Source: RI-283 sp964487925 (GTDB taxonomy: Bacteria; Pseudomonadota; Gammaproteobacteria; SZUA-140). From it: DNA of 21,357 nucleotides. This document shows, one piece after another, positions 1-6,987 of the stretch. Below the pieces are notes generated by a model. That model was given only the letters and a program-made list of their open reading frames with translations. It did not search any database and was not told the origin of the DNA. Position numbers and translations under genes: made by a program. Every line of letters starts with the position of its first letter. The first letter of the stretch is position 1. Location: positions 1 to 21,357 of the forward strand of contig CAZASZ010000033.1 of NCBI GenBank assembly GCA_964487925.1, in the 5' to 3' direction.

Positions 1-807
1 GCCAGCCAAGAGGCCGAGATTCAGCAGTTGATTACGGACAAGACACCGGACCAATCCAAGCTGACATTTGCGCTGTGGACGCGGCAAGCAGTGCAGGAAC
101 TCATCCAGCAGCGTTATGGTCGGCAGATGCCGATCCGCACAGTGGGGGAGTACCTGAGCCGTTGGGGTTTTACCCCGCAAAAGCCATTGAAGCGGGCTTA
201 TGAACAACGTCCAGCGGAAGTCCAGAAATGGTTGGATGAATCGTATCCGGCAATCGCAGATCGTGCGAAACGAGCGTCTGCTGAGATCCATTGGGGCGAT
301 GAGACCGAGGTGAGGAGCAATTGTCAGCATGGCCGAAGTTACGCACCAAAGGGAAAGACGCCTGTAATCAGGCTGAGCGCGAAGCGAAGCTCGATCAACA
401 TGATCTCGTCGGTGACCAATCAAGGGAAGGTACGGTTTATGTTGTATCAGGAGACCATGACTGCCAAGGTGCTGATCCGTTTTTTCAAGCGGCTCATTGA
501 GGATGCCACCAAGAAGGTATTTCTCATCCTGGATAACCTCAGGGTGCACCACGCCAAGGTAGTTCGGCAATGGTTGGCGGAACATGAAGAAGAAATCGAA
601 GTGTTCTACTTGCCCGCCTACGCGCCCGAGCTGAATCCGGATGAATATCTGAATTGCGATTTGAAATCGAGTATCCACACCAAAGCTCTGGCACGTAGCA
701 TAGTGGACCTCTAAAATCGGGTGAAATCGCACATGATCAAACTGCAAGAATTATCGGGCAGAGTGAGTCGTTATTTCAAACAGCCAAAGATTCAATATGC
801 CGCTTAA
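1..807 (+). pseudogene. IS630-family DDE transposase, 5'-truncated by the window and interrupted by an in-frame stop
   Basis: This is a DDE-superfamily transposase of the IS630 type. The visible frame starts at base 1 and shows the C-terminal half of the helix-turn-helix region, then the three catalytic acidic positions: Asp in EIHWGDETEV, Asp in FLILDNLRVHHAK and Glu in APELNPDEYLN. A TAA at 712-714 ends the frame after SIVDL. The same frame then continues without another stop through NRVKSHMIKLQELSGRV and YFKQPKIQYAA to a TAA at 805-807. That continuation matches the usual C-terminus of this transposase group, where the stop position normally holds Lys or a similar residue. The simplest reading is a nonsense substitution removing about 31 residues. 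About 70-80 N-terminal residues are expected before the window. The shortened protein is probably inactive, although all three catalytic residues precede the stop. Confidence 0.85.
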
Positions 808-838
808 TAGTCTCCATGTTTTATTACCTGGTTAATAT
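1..838 (+). mobile_element. IS630-family insertion sequence, 3' part only
   Basis: The window opens inside an IS630/Tc1-mariner-type element. Its transposase frame is open from the first base, so the 5' end and left inverted repeat lie outside the window. After the frame's natural end at 807 there is a short AT-rich tail that I take to be the right end. The boundary near 838 is an inference: IS630 elements insert at TA, and the tail is rich in TA dinucleotides. Neither the terminal repeat nor the target duplication can be checked without the left end. Confidence 0.7.
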
Positions 839-1066
839 TACCAAGGAATTCTTAAAATCGATAATTTCCGATTATATTTGCCAATTATTATGGTGCCGCA
901 GCATCCGAATAAAACGGCGCACAGTTGCACACAAAATAGACCCCGAGGTTCTTGACAAGGCACTAACGGTGGAGCACCAACGGTCGGATATACCGAACCA
1001 GGCGATTCGAGAAAACAGAGGGATACCGATAGCGAACGGGTCTCCCGTCCCAGGCTAAAAAAGCGC
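808..1066. other. Non-coding gap between the IS630 remnant and the tolC-like gene
   Basis: The first roughly 90 bases are AT-rich and include the probable IS630 right end. The rest is of mixed composition and holds no ORF with recognisable similarity. A small inverted repeat, ACGGG-TCT-CCCGT, lies at 1036-1048. On the minus strand, directly after the tolC-like stop, the palindrome AAGCGCTT is followed by a T run. That could weakly terminate transcription, but its stem is too short to call a terminator. Confidence 0.4.
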
Positions 1067-2461
1067 TTATCTTTGCGACGCTGGGACGCTAAACCAGTGG
1101 TTGATGGCTTGAACATTCTCTCCGGATAGAGAACCGGTCGCCTCCTTTAAGCGTAGCGTGTTCAACAAATAGTCGTAGCGCGCTCGCTCCAAATCCCTTT
1201 GGGCACGAAAGACGTTCTGACGCGCATCCAGGACATCGACAGTCGTCCGCGTACCGACGTTGAAACCGGCCTCGGTGGCATCAAGCGCGCTTTGCGCGGA
1301 GATCCGTGCCTGGTTCAGTGCCTCAACCTGATCGATATCAGCCTGCACCGTTAGATAGGCATCTCGAGTCTGGCGCAGAACGATCCGGCGCTGTTGCTCG
1401 AGTCCCTGGCGGGCCTGTTCCTGCAATTGGATCGCTTCCCGTACCCTGGAATTGGTCGCGCCGCCCTGATAGATTGGTACAGAGAGCTGAACACCAACCG
1501 CGCTGTTCTGATTCTCATTTCCGAAAATCGGGTCCTTGCTGTCCTGATACTGGTGCGACACGCTGAGGTCCAGAGTCGGGTAAAAGCCCGAGCGCCTGAC
1601 CTTGACCTCATCACTCGCAATCTCCAGCGCCAACTGACTGGCCTCGATTTGCAGATTCTGAGCCAAAGCACTCTTGGTCCAGGCCTCGACATCGGTAGGA
1701 TCCGGATTGTTGAGCTTTATCGTCTCATCAACACCGGAAAGATCCGTCGCCGGTGAGCCGGTCAGCTCACGCAAAGATTCACGTGCGCTGATCAACTGAT
1801 TCCTCGCGACGATCGTCCGGGTCCGGGCCAGATCCCGTCCCGCGCGCGCCTCATGGACGTCCGTGATCGCCACCAGCCCCACGTCAAAGCGCTGTTGCGC
1901 CTGATCGAGTTGGCGCTGATTGGCGTCCTCTTCGGCCTTGGCGAAACGCACGGCATCCTCGGCGGCCAGGACGTTGAAATACCGCTCGGCGACCCGGGTC
2001 ACGAGCGCCTGTCCGGCTGCCGCGTATTCGGCCTCTGCTTTTGCGACGCGCTTGTCCGCCTGCTTCAGCTGCACCCAAAGGTCGTGATGATAGAGTGGCT
2101 GCCCGATAGAGACCGTGAAAGTCTTGGTATTGAAATAGGTTGGATTGATGGTACGGAAGGCGCTCGTAAACTTGTCCCCGGGCAGTACACTCAGCAGTTC
2201 GCTGCGAGTCCGGGATATCCCGGCCGTCAGATTGACGTCGGGGCGCAACCGGGCCAGGGCCTGGGGACGCGACTCACGGGCAGCCATACGCTGGGCTGCT
2301 GCGGCCAGGAACTGGGGATCATTCTGGCTGGCTTGCTCGTAAACTGTCGCCAGGTCGGTCGCGGATACATGGGATGCGGACATCGATCCGGCAAGCGCCA
2401 AGCCAAGAATCATCAAACGGCCTCGAAAAGCCATGGTCATAAATTGCAATCTACGAATCAT
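1067..2461 (-). CDS. tolC: TolC-family outer membrane efflux protein
   Basis: This is an outer-membrane channel of the TolC/OMF family, which forms a trimeric beta-barrel with a periplasmic alpha-helical tunnel. It exports substrates together with type I secretion or tripartite efflux pumps. The protein is about 464 residues, the usual TolC size. An N-terminal signal peptide (MAFRGRLMILGLALAGSMSA) precedes TDLATVYEQASQNDPQFLAA, the classic first helix of mature TolC-type proteins. Two internal OEP repeats follow, each with long Gln/Ala/Arg-rich coiled-coil helices; the second contains GTRTTVDVLDARQNVFRAQRDLERARYDYLLNTLRLKEATG, a strong TolC signature. I chose the ATG at 2461; a TTG six codons upstream and an ATG at MTMAF are alternatives, and none has a clear ribosome binding site. 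It lies about 75 bases downstream of the methyltransferase on the same strand, suggesting co-transcription. No inner-membrane or adaptor partner is in the window. Confidence 0.92.
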   Translation of the reverse strand: MIRRLQFMTMAFRGRLMILGLALAGSMSASHVSATDLATVYEQASQNDPQFLAAAAQRMAARESRPQALARLRPDVNLTAGISRTRSELLSVLPGDKFTSAFRTINPTYFNTKTFTVSIGQPLYHHDLWVQLKQADKRVAKAEAEYAAAGQALVTRVAERYFNVLAAEDAVRFAKAEEDANQRQLDQAQQRFDVGLVAITDVHEARAGRDLARTRTIVARNQLISARESLRELTGSPATDLSGVDETIKLNNPDPTDVEAWTKSALAQNLQIEASQLALEIASDEVKVRRSGFYPTLDLSVSHQYQDSKDPIFGNENQNSAVGVQLSVPIYQGGATNSRVREAIQLQEQARQGLEQQRRIVLRQTRDAYLTVQADIDQVEALNQARISAQSALDATEAGFNVGTRTTVDVLDARQNVFRAQRDLERARYDYLLNTLRLKEATGSLSGENVQAINHWFSVPASQR

Positions 2462-2536
2462 TTTGAATGTCCGACTCAAAAACAGAGACTAACCACATAT
2501 TGTGTGTCGCCAGGGGTATACGAAAATCGGGGCTAA

Positions 2537-3190
2537 CTAGAAAACGAAACCCGCCGGTTGAGGCGCGTTCACGAGCGCCGGCACATCGGTCTCGAATAGG
2601 GCACACTGCTCCCATTCGTTCTCATCGGTTCTGCTAATCAGCACCGCCTCCATAAGCGGTGACTGCCCGACAACCGCGAACAAGCGTCCGCCACGATTCA
2701 ACGACATACGAAAAGTATTAGCAAGGACGGGTGTGCTCGCAGTGACAACGATGACATCGTAGAGCGCACCACCACCCCAACCTCGGGCCGCATCGCCTAC
2801 CTGCAGGCCGACGTTTTCGATACCCTTAGCCGTGAGACGCGCTCCGGCCGCCTTACTCATGTCTTCATGGATCTCGACACTGGTCACATGATGAACGGCG
2901 TGAGCGAGCAGGGACGTGATATACCCGGTACCGGTACCGATTTCGAGGACCTTGTCCGTGGGATGCAGCGCAAGCGCCTGCAGCATCCTGGCCTCGACAA
3001 CGGGATGCATCATGACCTCCCCATGATCGAGCGGAATGGCGAGATCGGCATAGGCGAGACCCCGATAGGTCTCGGGCACAAAATCCTCGCGCGCCACCTT
3101 GGTCAGGAGCTCCAGCACCATCGGATCCAATACGTCCCAGGTGCGGATCTGCTGCTCGATCATATTGAAATGTGCTTCCTTGATCGTCAT
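2537..3190 (-). CDS. Protein-L-isoaspartate O-methyltransferase-like protein
   Basis: This is a SAM-dependent methyltransferase of the PIMT (Pcm) family, whose characterised members repair isoaspartyl residues in aged proteins. At 217 residues it matches PIMT length. The SAM-binding motif I is clear at residues 81-97 (VLEIGTGTGYITSLLAH), with the following acidic strand end at VTSVEIHE. The N-terminus (MIEQQIRTWDVLDPMVLELL and EDFVP) is PIMT-like. However, the loop that in canonical PIMTs reads roughly TIS-P and carries the substrate-contacting Ser/Thr here reads GEVMMHPVVEARML, without Ser or Thr. Such genes commonly lie beside tolC in proteobacteria, so the substrate may differ from isoaspartate. 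A GGGGG tract 5 bases upstream supports the ATG. The tolC-like gene follows on the same strand; coq7 diverges upstream. Confidence 0.85.
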   Translation of the reverse strand: MTIKEAHFNMIEQQIRTWDVLDPMVLELLTKVAREDFVPETYRGLAYADLAIPLDHGEVMMHPVVEARMLQALALHPTDKVLEIGTGTGYITSLLAHAVHHVTSVEIHEDMSKAAGARLTAKGIENVGLQVGDAARGWGGGALYDVIVVTASTPVLANTFRMSLNRGGRLFAVVGQSPLMEAVLISRTDENEWEQCALFETDVPALVNAPQPAGFVF

Positions 3191-3336
3191 CTTGCCCCCT
3201 GAATCTATGCATGACGCCGCGCGTCAACTTTAAATTGTACCAGGACCCGGTCCATAGCGCAGGATCAACCGATATCCTAGCCGGCTATCCCAATCGTCCC
3301 TTTGCATCGGTATGAGTATACTGTATCTTTTCGGGA

Positions 3337-3984
3337 ATGGAAGGTCGCAACTACACTGCCGTCGACGAAGCGCTCCTGCAGATTGATCGCGGACTGCGCA
3401 CTGTCTTCGGTCGCCCCCAGATCAGTGAGCGGCCGGACCCCGCCACCGGTATCGATGGGGATACGACACTAACGGACGATGAGGCCCGCAGTGCAGCCGC
3501 ACTCATGCGAGTCAACCACGCCGGAGAAGTCTCGGCACAGGCCCTTTACCAGGGCCAATCTCTGACGGCCAACCTCGCCGAGGTCCGCGACAAGATGGAA
3601 CGGGCGGCAATCGAGGAAAATGACCACCTCGACTGGTGCGAACGCCGCTGTCACGAACTCGGCGGCCATACCAGCAATCTCAATCCGTTGTGGTATCTGG
3701 GCTCACTTGCAATCGGCGCCCTGGCTGGCAAAGCTGGCGACCGTTGGAGTCTGGGATTCATCGTCGAAACCGAAAACCAGGTCGTGCGCCACCTTGAAGA
3801 CCATTTGTCGCGTCTGCCGCCTTCGGACCAGCGCAGCAGGGCTATTCTGGAACAGATGAAGGTGGACGAGGCCCATCATGCAACGACGGCTCTCAATGCC
3901 GGTGGAGCCGAACTGCCCGCTCCGGTCAAGGGACTGATGGCCCTGACCTCCAAGATCATGACCCGTACGGCATACTGGATCTAA
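3337..3984 (+). CDS. coq7: Coq7-type 5-demethoxyubiquinol hydroxylase
   Basis: This is a di-iron monooxygenase that hydroxylates 2-polyprenyl-3-methyl-6-methoxy-1,4-benzoquinol, the penultimate step of ubiquinone synthesis, at the inner membrane face. The 215-residue length is normal for the bacterial family. Iron-ligand motifs are visible: E64 in RVNHAGE, E94 and H97 in EENDHLDW, E146 in ETENQV, and E178 with H181 in DEAHHA. A hydrophobic patch (WYLGSLAIGALAG, about 119-131) fits the membrane-embedded quinone channel. It starts at the ATG at 3337, after the 146-base divergent gap shared with the methyltransferase. Its last 4 bases overlap the stop region of speD, which runs the other way. 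This replaces the UbiF-type flavin enzyme found in enterics. Confidence 0.95.
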   Translation: MEGRNYTAVDEALLQIDRGLRTVFGRPQISERPDPATGIDGDTTLTDDEARSAAALMRVNHAGEVSAQALYQGQSLTANLAEVRDKMERAAIEENDHLDWCERRCHELGGHTSNLNPLWYLGSLAIGALAGKAGDRWSLGFIVETENQVVRHLEDHLSRLPPSDQRSRAILEQMKVDEAHHATTALNAGGAELPAPVKGLMALTSKIMTRTAYWI

Positions 3985-4784
3985 GCACGCCCGCTGACAT
4001 TCCGCCCGTAAAATATCTCCGCCATCTCTTTTTTCAGGCGCCGCAGGATCAAGCGCTTTTCCGGCTCACTAAGGTCATCGACCCCCAACCCGAAGAGATA
4101 GTTATCCAGAGCAAAGTCTTTTAGGATCATCTTGGTATGAAAAATGTTCTCCTGATAAACATTGACATCAATCATCTGATACAGCTCAAGGGTGTCCTTT
4201 GTCAGGTAGTTCTGAATCGAATTGATCTTGTGATCGATAAAGTGCTTCTTTCCCTTGACGTCCCGGGTAAAACCGCGCACGCGATAATCCATAGTGACGA
4301 TGTCCGAATCAAAGCTGTGAATCAGATAATTCAGCGCCTTCAGCGGTGACACGCGCCCGCAAGTCGAGACATCAATATCCACCCGGAACGTGCTGATGCC
4401 ATTGTCGGGATGGCTCTCGGGGTAGGTATGCACCGTTAGATGGCTCTTGTCCAGATGCGCCAGTATGGTGTCGGGCAACGGTCCCGGCGCCTCGGTGTTG
4501 GAAAACTCCTCGGAGACCACAGCCTCTTCCGAGATCAGGATGGTCACGCTGGCCCCCTGCGGCTCGTAGTCCTGATGGGCGATATGGAGGATATTGGCGC
4601 CGATGATGTCGGCAACATCAGTCAATATTTGCTTCAGTCGCTCGGCGTTGTAGACCTCGTCGATATACTCGATGTATTCCCGGCGATGACCTTCCGTCTT
4701 CGCGTAGCAGACGTCATAGATATTGAAGCTGAGCGATTTGGTGAGGTTGTTGAAGCCGTGCAGCTTGATGCGAGTCTTTTTCAA
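3981..4784 (-). CDS. speD: S-adenosylmethionine decarboxylase proenzyme
   Basis: It decarboxylates S-adenosylmethionine to supply the aminopropyl donor for spermidine synthesis. The enzyme is pyruvoyl-dependent: the proenzyme cleaves itself before a serine, which becomes the pyruvoyl group of the alpha chain. At 267 residues it matches the long E. coli class (264 aa), not the short Bacillus/archaeal class. The processing site is visible as DKSHLTVHTYPES with S114, close to S112 of E. coli. HPDNGISTFRVDIDVSTCGRVSPLKALNYLI is also characteristic. It lies 21 bases downstream of the osmC-like gene on the same strand, so the two are probably co-transcribed. Its 3' end overlaps coq7 by 4 bases. No spermidine synthase (speE) is in the window. 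Confidence 0.95.
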   Translation of the reverse strand: MKKTRIKLHGFNNLTKSLSFNIYDVCYAKTEGHRREYIEYIDEVYNAERLKQILTDVADIIGANILHIAHQDYEPQGASVTILISEEAVVSEEFSNTEAPGPLPDTILAHLDKSHLTVHTYPESHPDNGISTFRVDIDVSTCGRVSPLKALNYLIHSFDSDIVTMDYRVRGFTRDVKGKKHFIDHKINSIQNYLTKDTLELYQMIDVNVYQENIFHTKMILKDFALDNYLFGLGVDDLSEPEKRLILRRLKKEMAEIFYGRNVSGRA

Positions 4785-4805
4785 TGTATCTTCCTCACAC
4801 CTGCC

Positions 4806-5225
4806 TCAAGCTACTTGGATGATTTCATAGTCATGGCTGATTTCCACCACCTTGGCCAGCATGATTGATGCCGAACAGTATTTCTCAGAGGTCAGCTTAA
4901 TCGCGCGCTCGACCACTGTCTGGTTCAGACCGCTCCCGGACACCACATAATGCAGGTGAATGTGGGTAAAGACCTTGGGGATCTCTTCGCTACGCTCGGC
5001 CTTGACCTCGACACGGCAATCGCTAATCGGCTGCCTGGATTTCCTAAGGATCGAGACGACATCGTATGCGGTACACCCCGCAGTCCCCAGCAGAATCAAT
5101 TCCATAGGGCGCATACCCATGTTTCGGCCACCACCCTCCGGCGGACCGTCGATCACCAGACTGTGCCCACTCCCAGACTCGGCGAGAAACTGCGCACCGT
5201 CCACCCATTTAACGCAAGCCTGCAT
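4806..5225 (-). CDS. OsmC/YhfA-family protein
   Basis: A small OsmC-superfamily protein of 139 residues. Characterised OsmC/Ohr members are dimeric cytosolic peroxidases that reduce organic hydroperoxides with a cysteine pair. Both Cys positions are present here: C51 in LLGTAGCTAYDVVSIL and C117 in LTSEKYCSASIML. The sequence matches the YhfA branch, whose exact substrate is unclear. The start at 5225 (MQACVKWV) is set by a strong AGGAGGAG about 9 bases upstream; the frame is open for 8 more codons but lacks such a site. On the minus strand, TATAGT at 5262-5257 is a possible -10 box with no good -35. The gene is divergent from crp, as yhfA is in E. coli, and precedes speD as in Pseudomonas from memory. 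Confidence 0.88.
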   Translation of the reverse strand: MQACVKWVDGAQFLAESGSGHSLVIDGPPEGGGRNMGMRPMELILLGTAGCTAYDVVSILRKSRQPISDCRVEVKAERSEEIPKVFTHIHLHYVVSGSGLNQTVVERAIKLTSEKYCSASIMLAKVVEISHDYEIIQVA

Positions 5226-5511
5226 TGGTTCCACTCCTCCTGTTAACACGATATCAACTATAGGTATCCGCTACCCATATCGATCGAAACAAGGTCGACG
5301 CCCCAGGGCATCTTGCAGCTCCATAATCTGTTTCCGCCAACGCAACCCAGCGCCAAATCAATACGTCTATTTATTGTCACCGGCTTAATAAAGGCCTACC
5401 TGGGCTAATACAAACCGCCAAAGGAACCGATAGCTTCCGTAGACAAGTGTACATGTGCCCGGCATCCAACGGACGCATAGCATAGCAACCAAACTGCCAC
5501 GAGGAAATCAC
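5226..5511. promoter_or_regulatory. Divergent intergenic region between the osmC-like gene and crp
   Basis: This 286-base gap must hold the promoters of both divergent units. The AGGAGGAG ribosome site of the osmC-like gene and a TATAGT hexamer lie at its left edge. At the right edge, GAGGAAATCAC directly precedes the crp ATG. A TTGTCA about 135 bases upstream of crp is a possible -35, but the hexamer 17 bases further on (TACCTG) is poor. I saw no convincing TGTGA-N6-TCACA site, so cAMP autoregulation is not shown. Confidence 0.45.
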
Positions 5512-6156
5512 ATGTCATTGCCATTGGTGACGAAACCACGCATCAGCGAAAACATAGAGCGTTTTTTGCATCATTGTCATCGACGCCACTATCCATCTAA
5601 AAGCGTCGTGATCCATGAAGGCGACCTGTCGGAGACCCTCTATTACATCGTCAGTGGCTCCGTAACGGTCCTGCACGAGGACGACGAAGGCAAGGAAATC
5701 ATCCTGGCTTACCTTAATGCCGGAGATTTCTTTGGTGAAATGGGCCTTTTCGGGGAAAAAGACCAAGGCCGCAGCGCGTGGGTTCGAACCCGTGCGGTCT
5801 GCGAAATCGCGGAGATTAGCTACGACAATTTCCGTCAGCTCGCGGTCGAGGAACCCGAGATCCTCTTCGAGCTTTCAGGACAACTCGCCTTCCGTTTACG
5901 CAGGACGAGCGGCATGGTCGGGCGGCTGGCTTTCATGGATGTCGCCAGCCGTATCGCCAAGACGCTACTTGACCTCTGTAAGGAACCCGATGCCATGACC
6001 CACCCGGACGGCATGCAGATCCGGATCACCCGCCAAGAAATCGGCCGTATCGTAGGCTGCTCACGCGAGATGGCGGGCCGAGTCCTGAAGAGCCTTGAGG
6101 AACAGAACCTCATTACAGCTCACGGCAAAACCATCGTCGTCTTCGGCACCCGCTAA
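5512..6156 (+). CDS. crp: cAMP receptor protein (Crp/Vfr)
   Basis: A global transcription regulator that binds cAMP and then DNA as a homodimer. It has 214 residues, close to E. coli CRP (210). The cyclic-nucleotide domain holds the phosphate-binding cassette FGEMGLF...GRSAWVR (G75, E76, R87, S88), and the long dimer helix carries RRTSGMVG with T132 and S133, matching the cAMP contacts of E. coli. The C-terminal helix-turn-helix is TRQEIGRIVGCSREMAGRVLKSL, keeping the R, E and R of the SRE--GR DNA-reading helix, so it should recognise TGTGA-type half-sites. The tail ITAHGKTIVVFGTR is nearly identical to E. coli. The frame is open 19 codons further upstream, but GAGGAAA 7 bases before the ATG at 5512 fixes the start. 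In Pseudomonas the orthologue is Vfr. No adenylate cyclase is in the window. Confidence 0.95.
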   Translation: MSLPLVTKPRISENIERFLHHCHRRHYPSKSVVIHEGDLSETLYYIVSGSVTVLHEDDEGKEIILAYLNAGDFFGEMGLFGEKDQGRSAWVRTRAVCEIAEISYDNFRQLAVEEPEILFELSGQLAFRLRRTSGMVGRLAFMDVASRIAKTLLDLCKEPDAMTHPDGMQIRITRQEIGRIVGCSREMAGRVLKSLEEQNLITAHGKTIVVFGTR

Positions 6157-6275
6157 AACACGCTATCCGCACACCTCTCGATCCCCCGTAGGGGAGAACC
6201 TTGTGTTCGCCCCTGCGACTTACGTGAATATTCCACCGGCTAAAGCCGGATTGATCGGCCGTACGGCCGATTGTC

Positions 6276-6299
6276 CCCTCTCCCAAAACTGGGAGAGGG
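6276..6299. repeat. 10-bp hairpin of the CCCTCTCCC type (first copy)
   Basis: Arms CCCTCTCCCA (6276-6285) and TGGGAGAGGG (6290-6299) pair perfectly around a 4-base loop. The right arm is shared with a longer competing stem (6291-6311 with 6339-6359), so two mutually exclusive folds are possible. Confidence 0.8.
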
Positions 6300-6350
6300 T
6301 TAGGGTGAGGGCTCATGAAACAACCTCGGAGCCTTCACCCCTCACCCCAA

Positions 6351-6375
6351 CCCTCTCCCCATCAAGGGGAGAGGG
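6351..6375. repeat. 10-bp hairpin of the CCCTCTCCC type (second copy)
   Basis: Arms CCCTCTCCCC (6351-6360) and GGGGAGAGGG (6366-6375) pair perfectly around ATCAA. It mirrors the first copy, and together they bracket about 50 bases including TTAGGGTGAGGG and its complement. There is no T tract directly after the stem, so it is not a standard intrinsic terminator. Confidence 0.8.
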
Positions 6376-6435
6376 AGTAAAAGCAACATTGCCGCCTAAA
6401 GGCGTGGGATTTAAAATCCTCTATTAATAAAGACT

Positions 6436-6945
6436 TTAAAGATAGCCCAATATCCTGGCCCATTGGACGTACTTTTCATCTCGAGACAGTGCAGCGTGGG
6501 CTGGACTCGTCGAGGGCAAGGTTAAGAGTTCGATCTTCGCAAATCCTTCCGGCGCGCTCTTCAGCACGAAACGCCGAAAGAGCTGTTCGGCCTTGCGGCC
6601 GTTGAAGCAGATCAGGCGAATATCGGCATATTCGGAAACGAAGGCCCGAATATCGTTGGCCCGCGCCGTAGACTCAACGATGGCGGAATCGAGACTCCCA
6701 GGGCGCACCGAGGCCGCCAACACATCCCACAATGCGATCCCGTTCGAAATTAATAGCTGCCGACGATCCGGATAGCCCAGATCGGTATCACCTTCGAACA
6801 GCCGACACATGATTGGCCAAAAGGCATTTTGCGGTAGGGCATAATATTGGCCGTCGGCCAGGGAGCGCTTACTCGGCAAGCTGCCAAGGATCAGGACGCG
6901 AGGCGCACCACCCGCGATCGGGGGGAAACCCTCATCGAACGACAT
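6436..6945 (-). CDS. Hypoxanthine/uracil-DNA glycosylase of the UDG superfamily (family 6-like)
   Basis: A monofunctional DNA glycosylase of the uracil-DNA-glycosylase fold, 169 residues, that should cut deaminated bases (hypoxanthine, possibly uracil) from DNA as the first step of base-excision repair. Motif 1 reads LILGSLPSKRSLADGQYYALPQNAFW (about 18-43). GS-PS near the start and N40 in PQN-FW are typical of family 6 hypoxanthine-DNA glycosylases and distinguish it from classical Mug (GxNPG) and Ung (GQDPY). Motif 2 is LPSTSPAHA at 143-151. The middle, ISNGIALWDVL, is also family-like. It lies 42 bases downstream of smc on the same strand, suggesting read-through from smc. The palindrome cluster follows its stop. 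The exact substrate cannot be set from sequence. Confidence 0.85.
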   Translation of the reverse strand: MSFDEGFPPIAGGAPRVLILGSLPSKRSLADGQYYALPQNAFWPIMCRLFEGDTDLGYPDRRQLLISNGIALWDVLAASVRPGSLDSAIVESTARANDIRAFVSEYADIRLICFNGRKAEQLFRRFVLKSAPEGFAKIELLTLPSTSPAHAALSRDEKYVQWARILGYL

Positions 6946-6987
6946 GCTGAAAACCCACCCAGAAGCGGCGCGTCTGGAAACGGCTCA

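Larger units (their letters stand above)
6157..6435. repeat. Palindrome-dense intergenic cluster downstream of crp
   Basis: About 280 bases without a gene hold at least seven inverted repeats: an imperfect one at 6187-6217 (13-base arms, 11 paired); CCGGC-TAAA-GCCGG at 6236-6249; a perfect 18-base palindrome at 6254-6271; two 10-bp hairpins at 6276-6299 and 6351-6375; a long-range pair joining 6291-6311 and 6339-6359 (20 of 21 paired); and CGCC-TAAA-GGCG at 6393-6404. The arms are related to dispersed REP/MITE-like palindromes seen in many proteobacteria. Because crp and the glycosylase gene converge here, the hairpins may also stop transcription from both sides. Confidence 0.75.

Noticed and set aside
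816..1058. 80-residue plus-strand ORF between the IS630 remnant and tolC
   Set aside because: Its sequence shows no recognisable family, begins inside the probable IS end and has no ribosome site.
1853..2536. 227-residue plus-strand ORF opposite tolC
   Set aside because: It is antisense to the well-supported TolC-family frame and its composition fits a shadow of that gene.
5780..5791. GGGTTCGAACCC, resembling a tRNA T-arm
   Set aside because: It lies inside the crp frame (SAWVRTRAV) and no acceptor, D or anticodon arms can be built around it.
6276..6375. CRISPR-like or intrinsic terminator reading of the paired G/C-rich hairpins
   Set aside because: There are only two related units with no regular spacers, and no T tract follows either stem; a REP/MITE-type repeat fits better.
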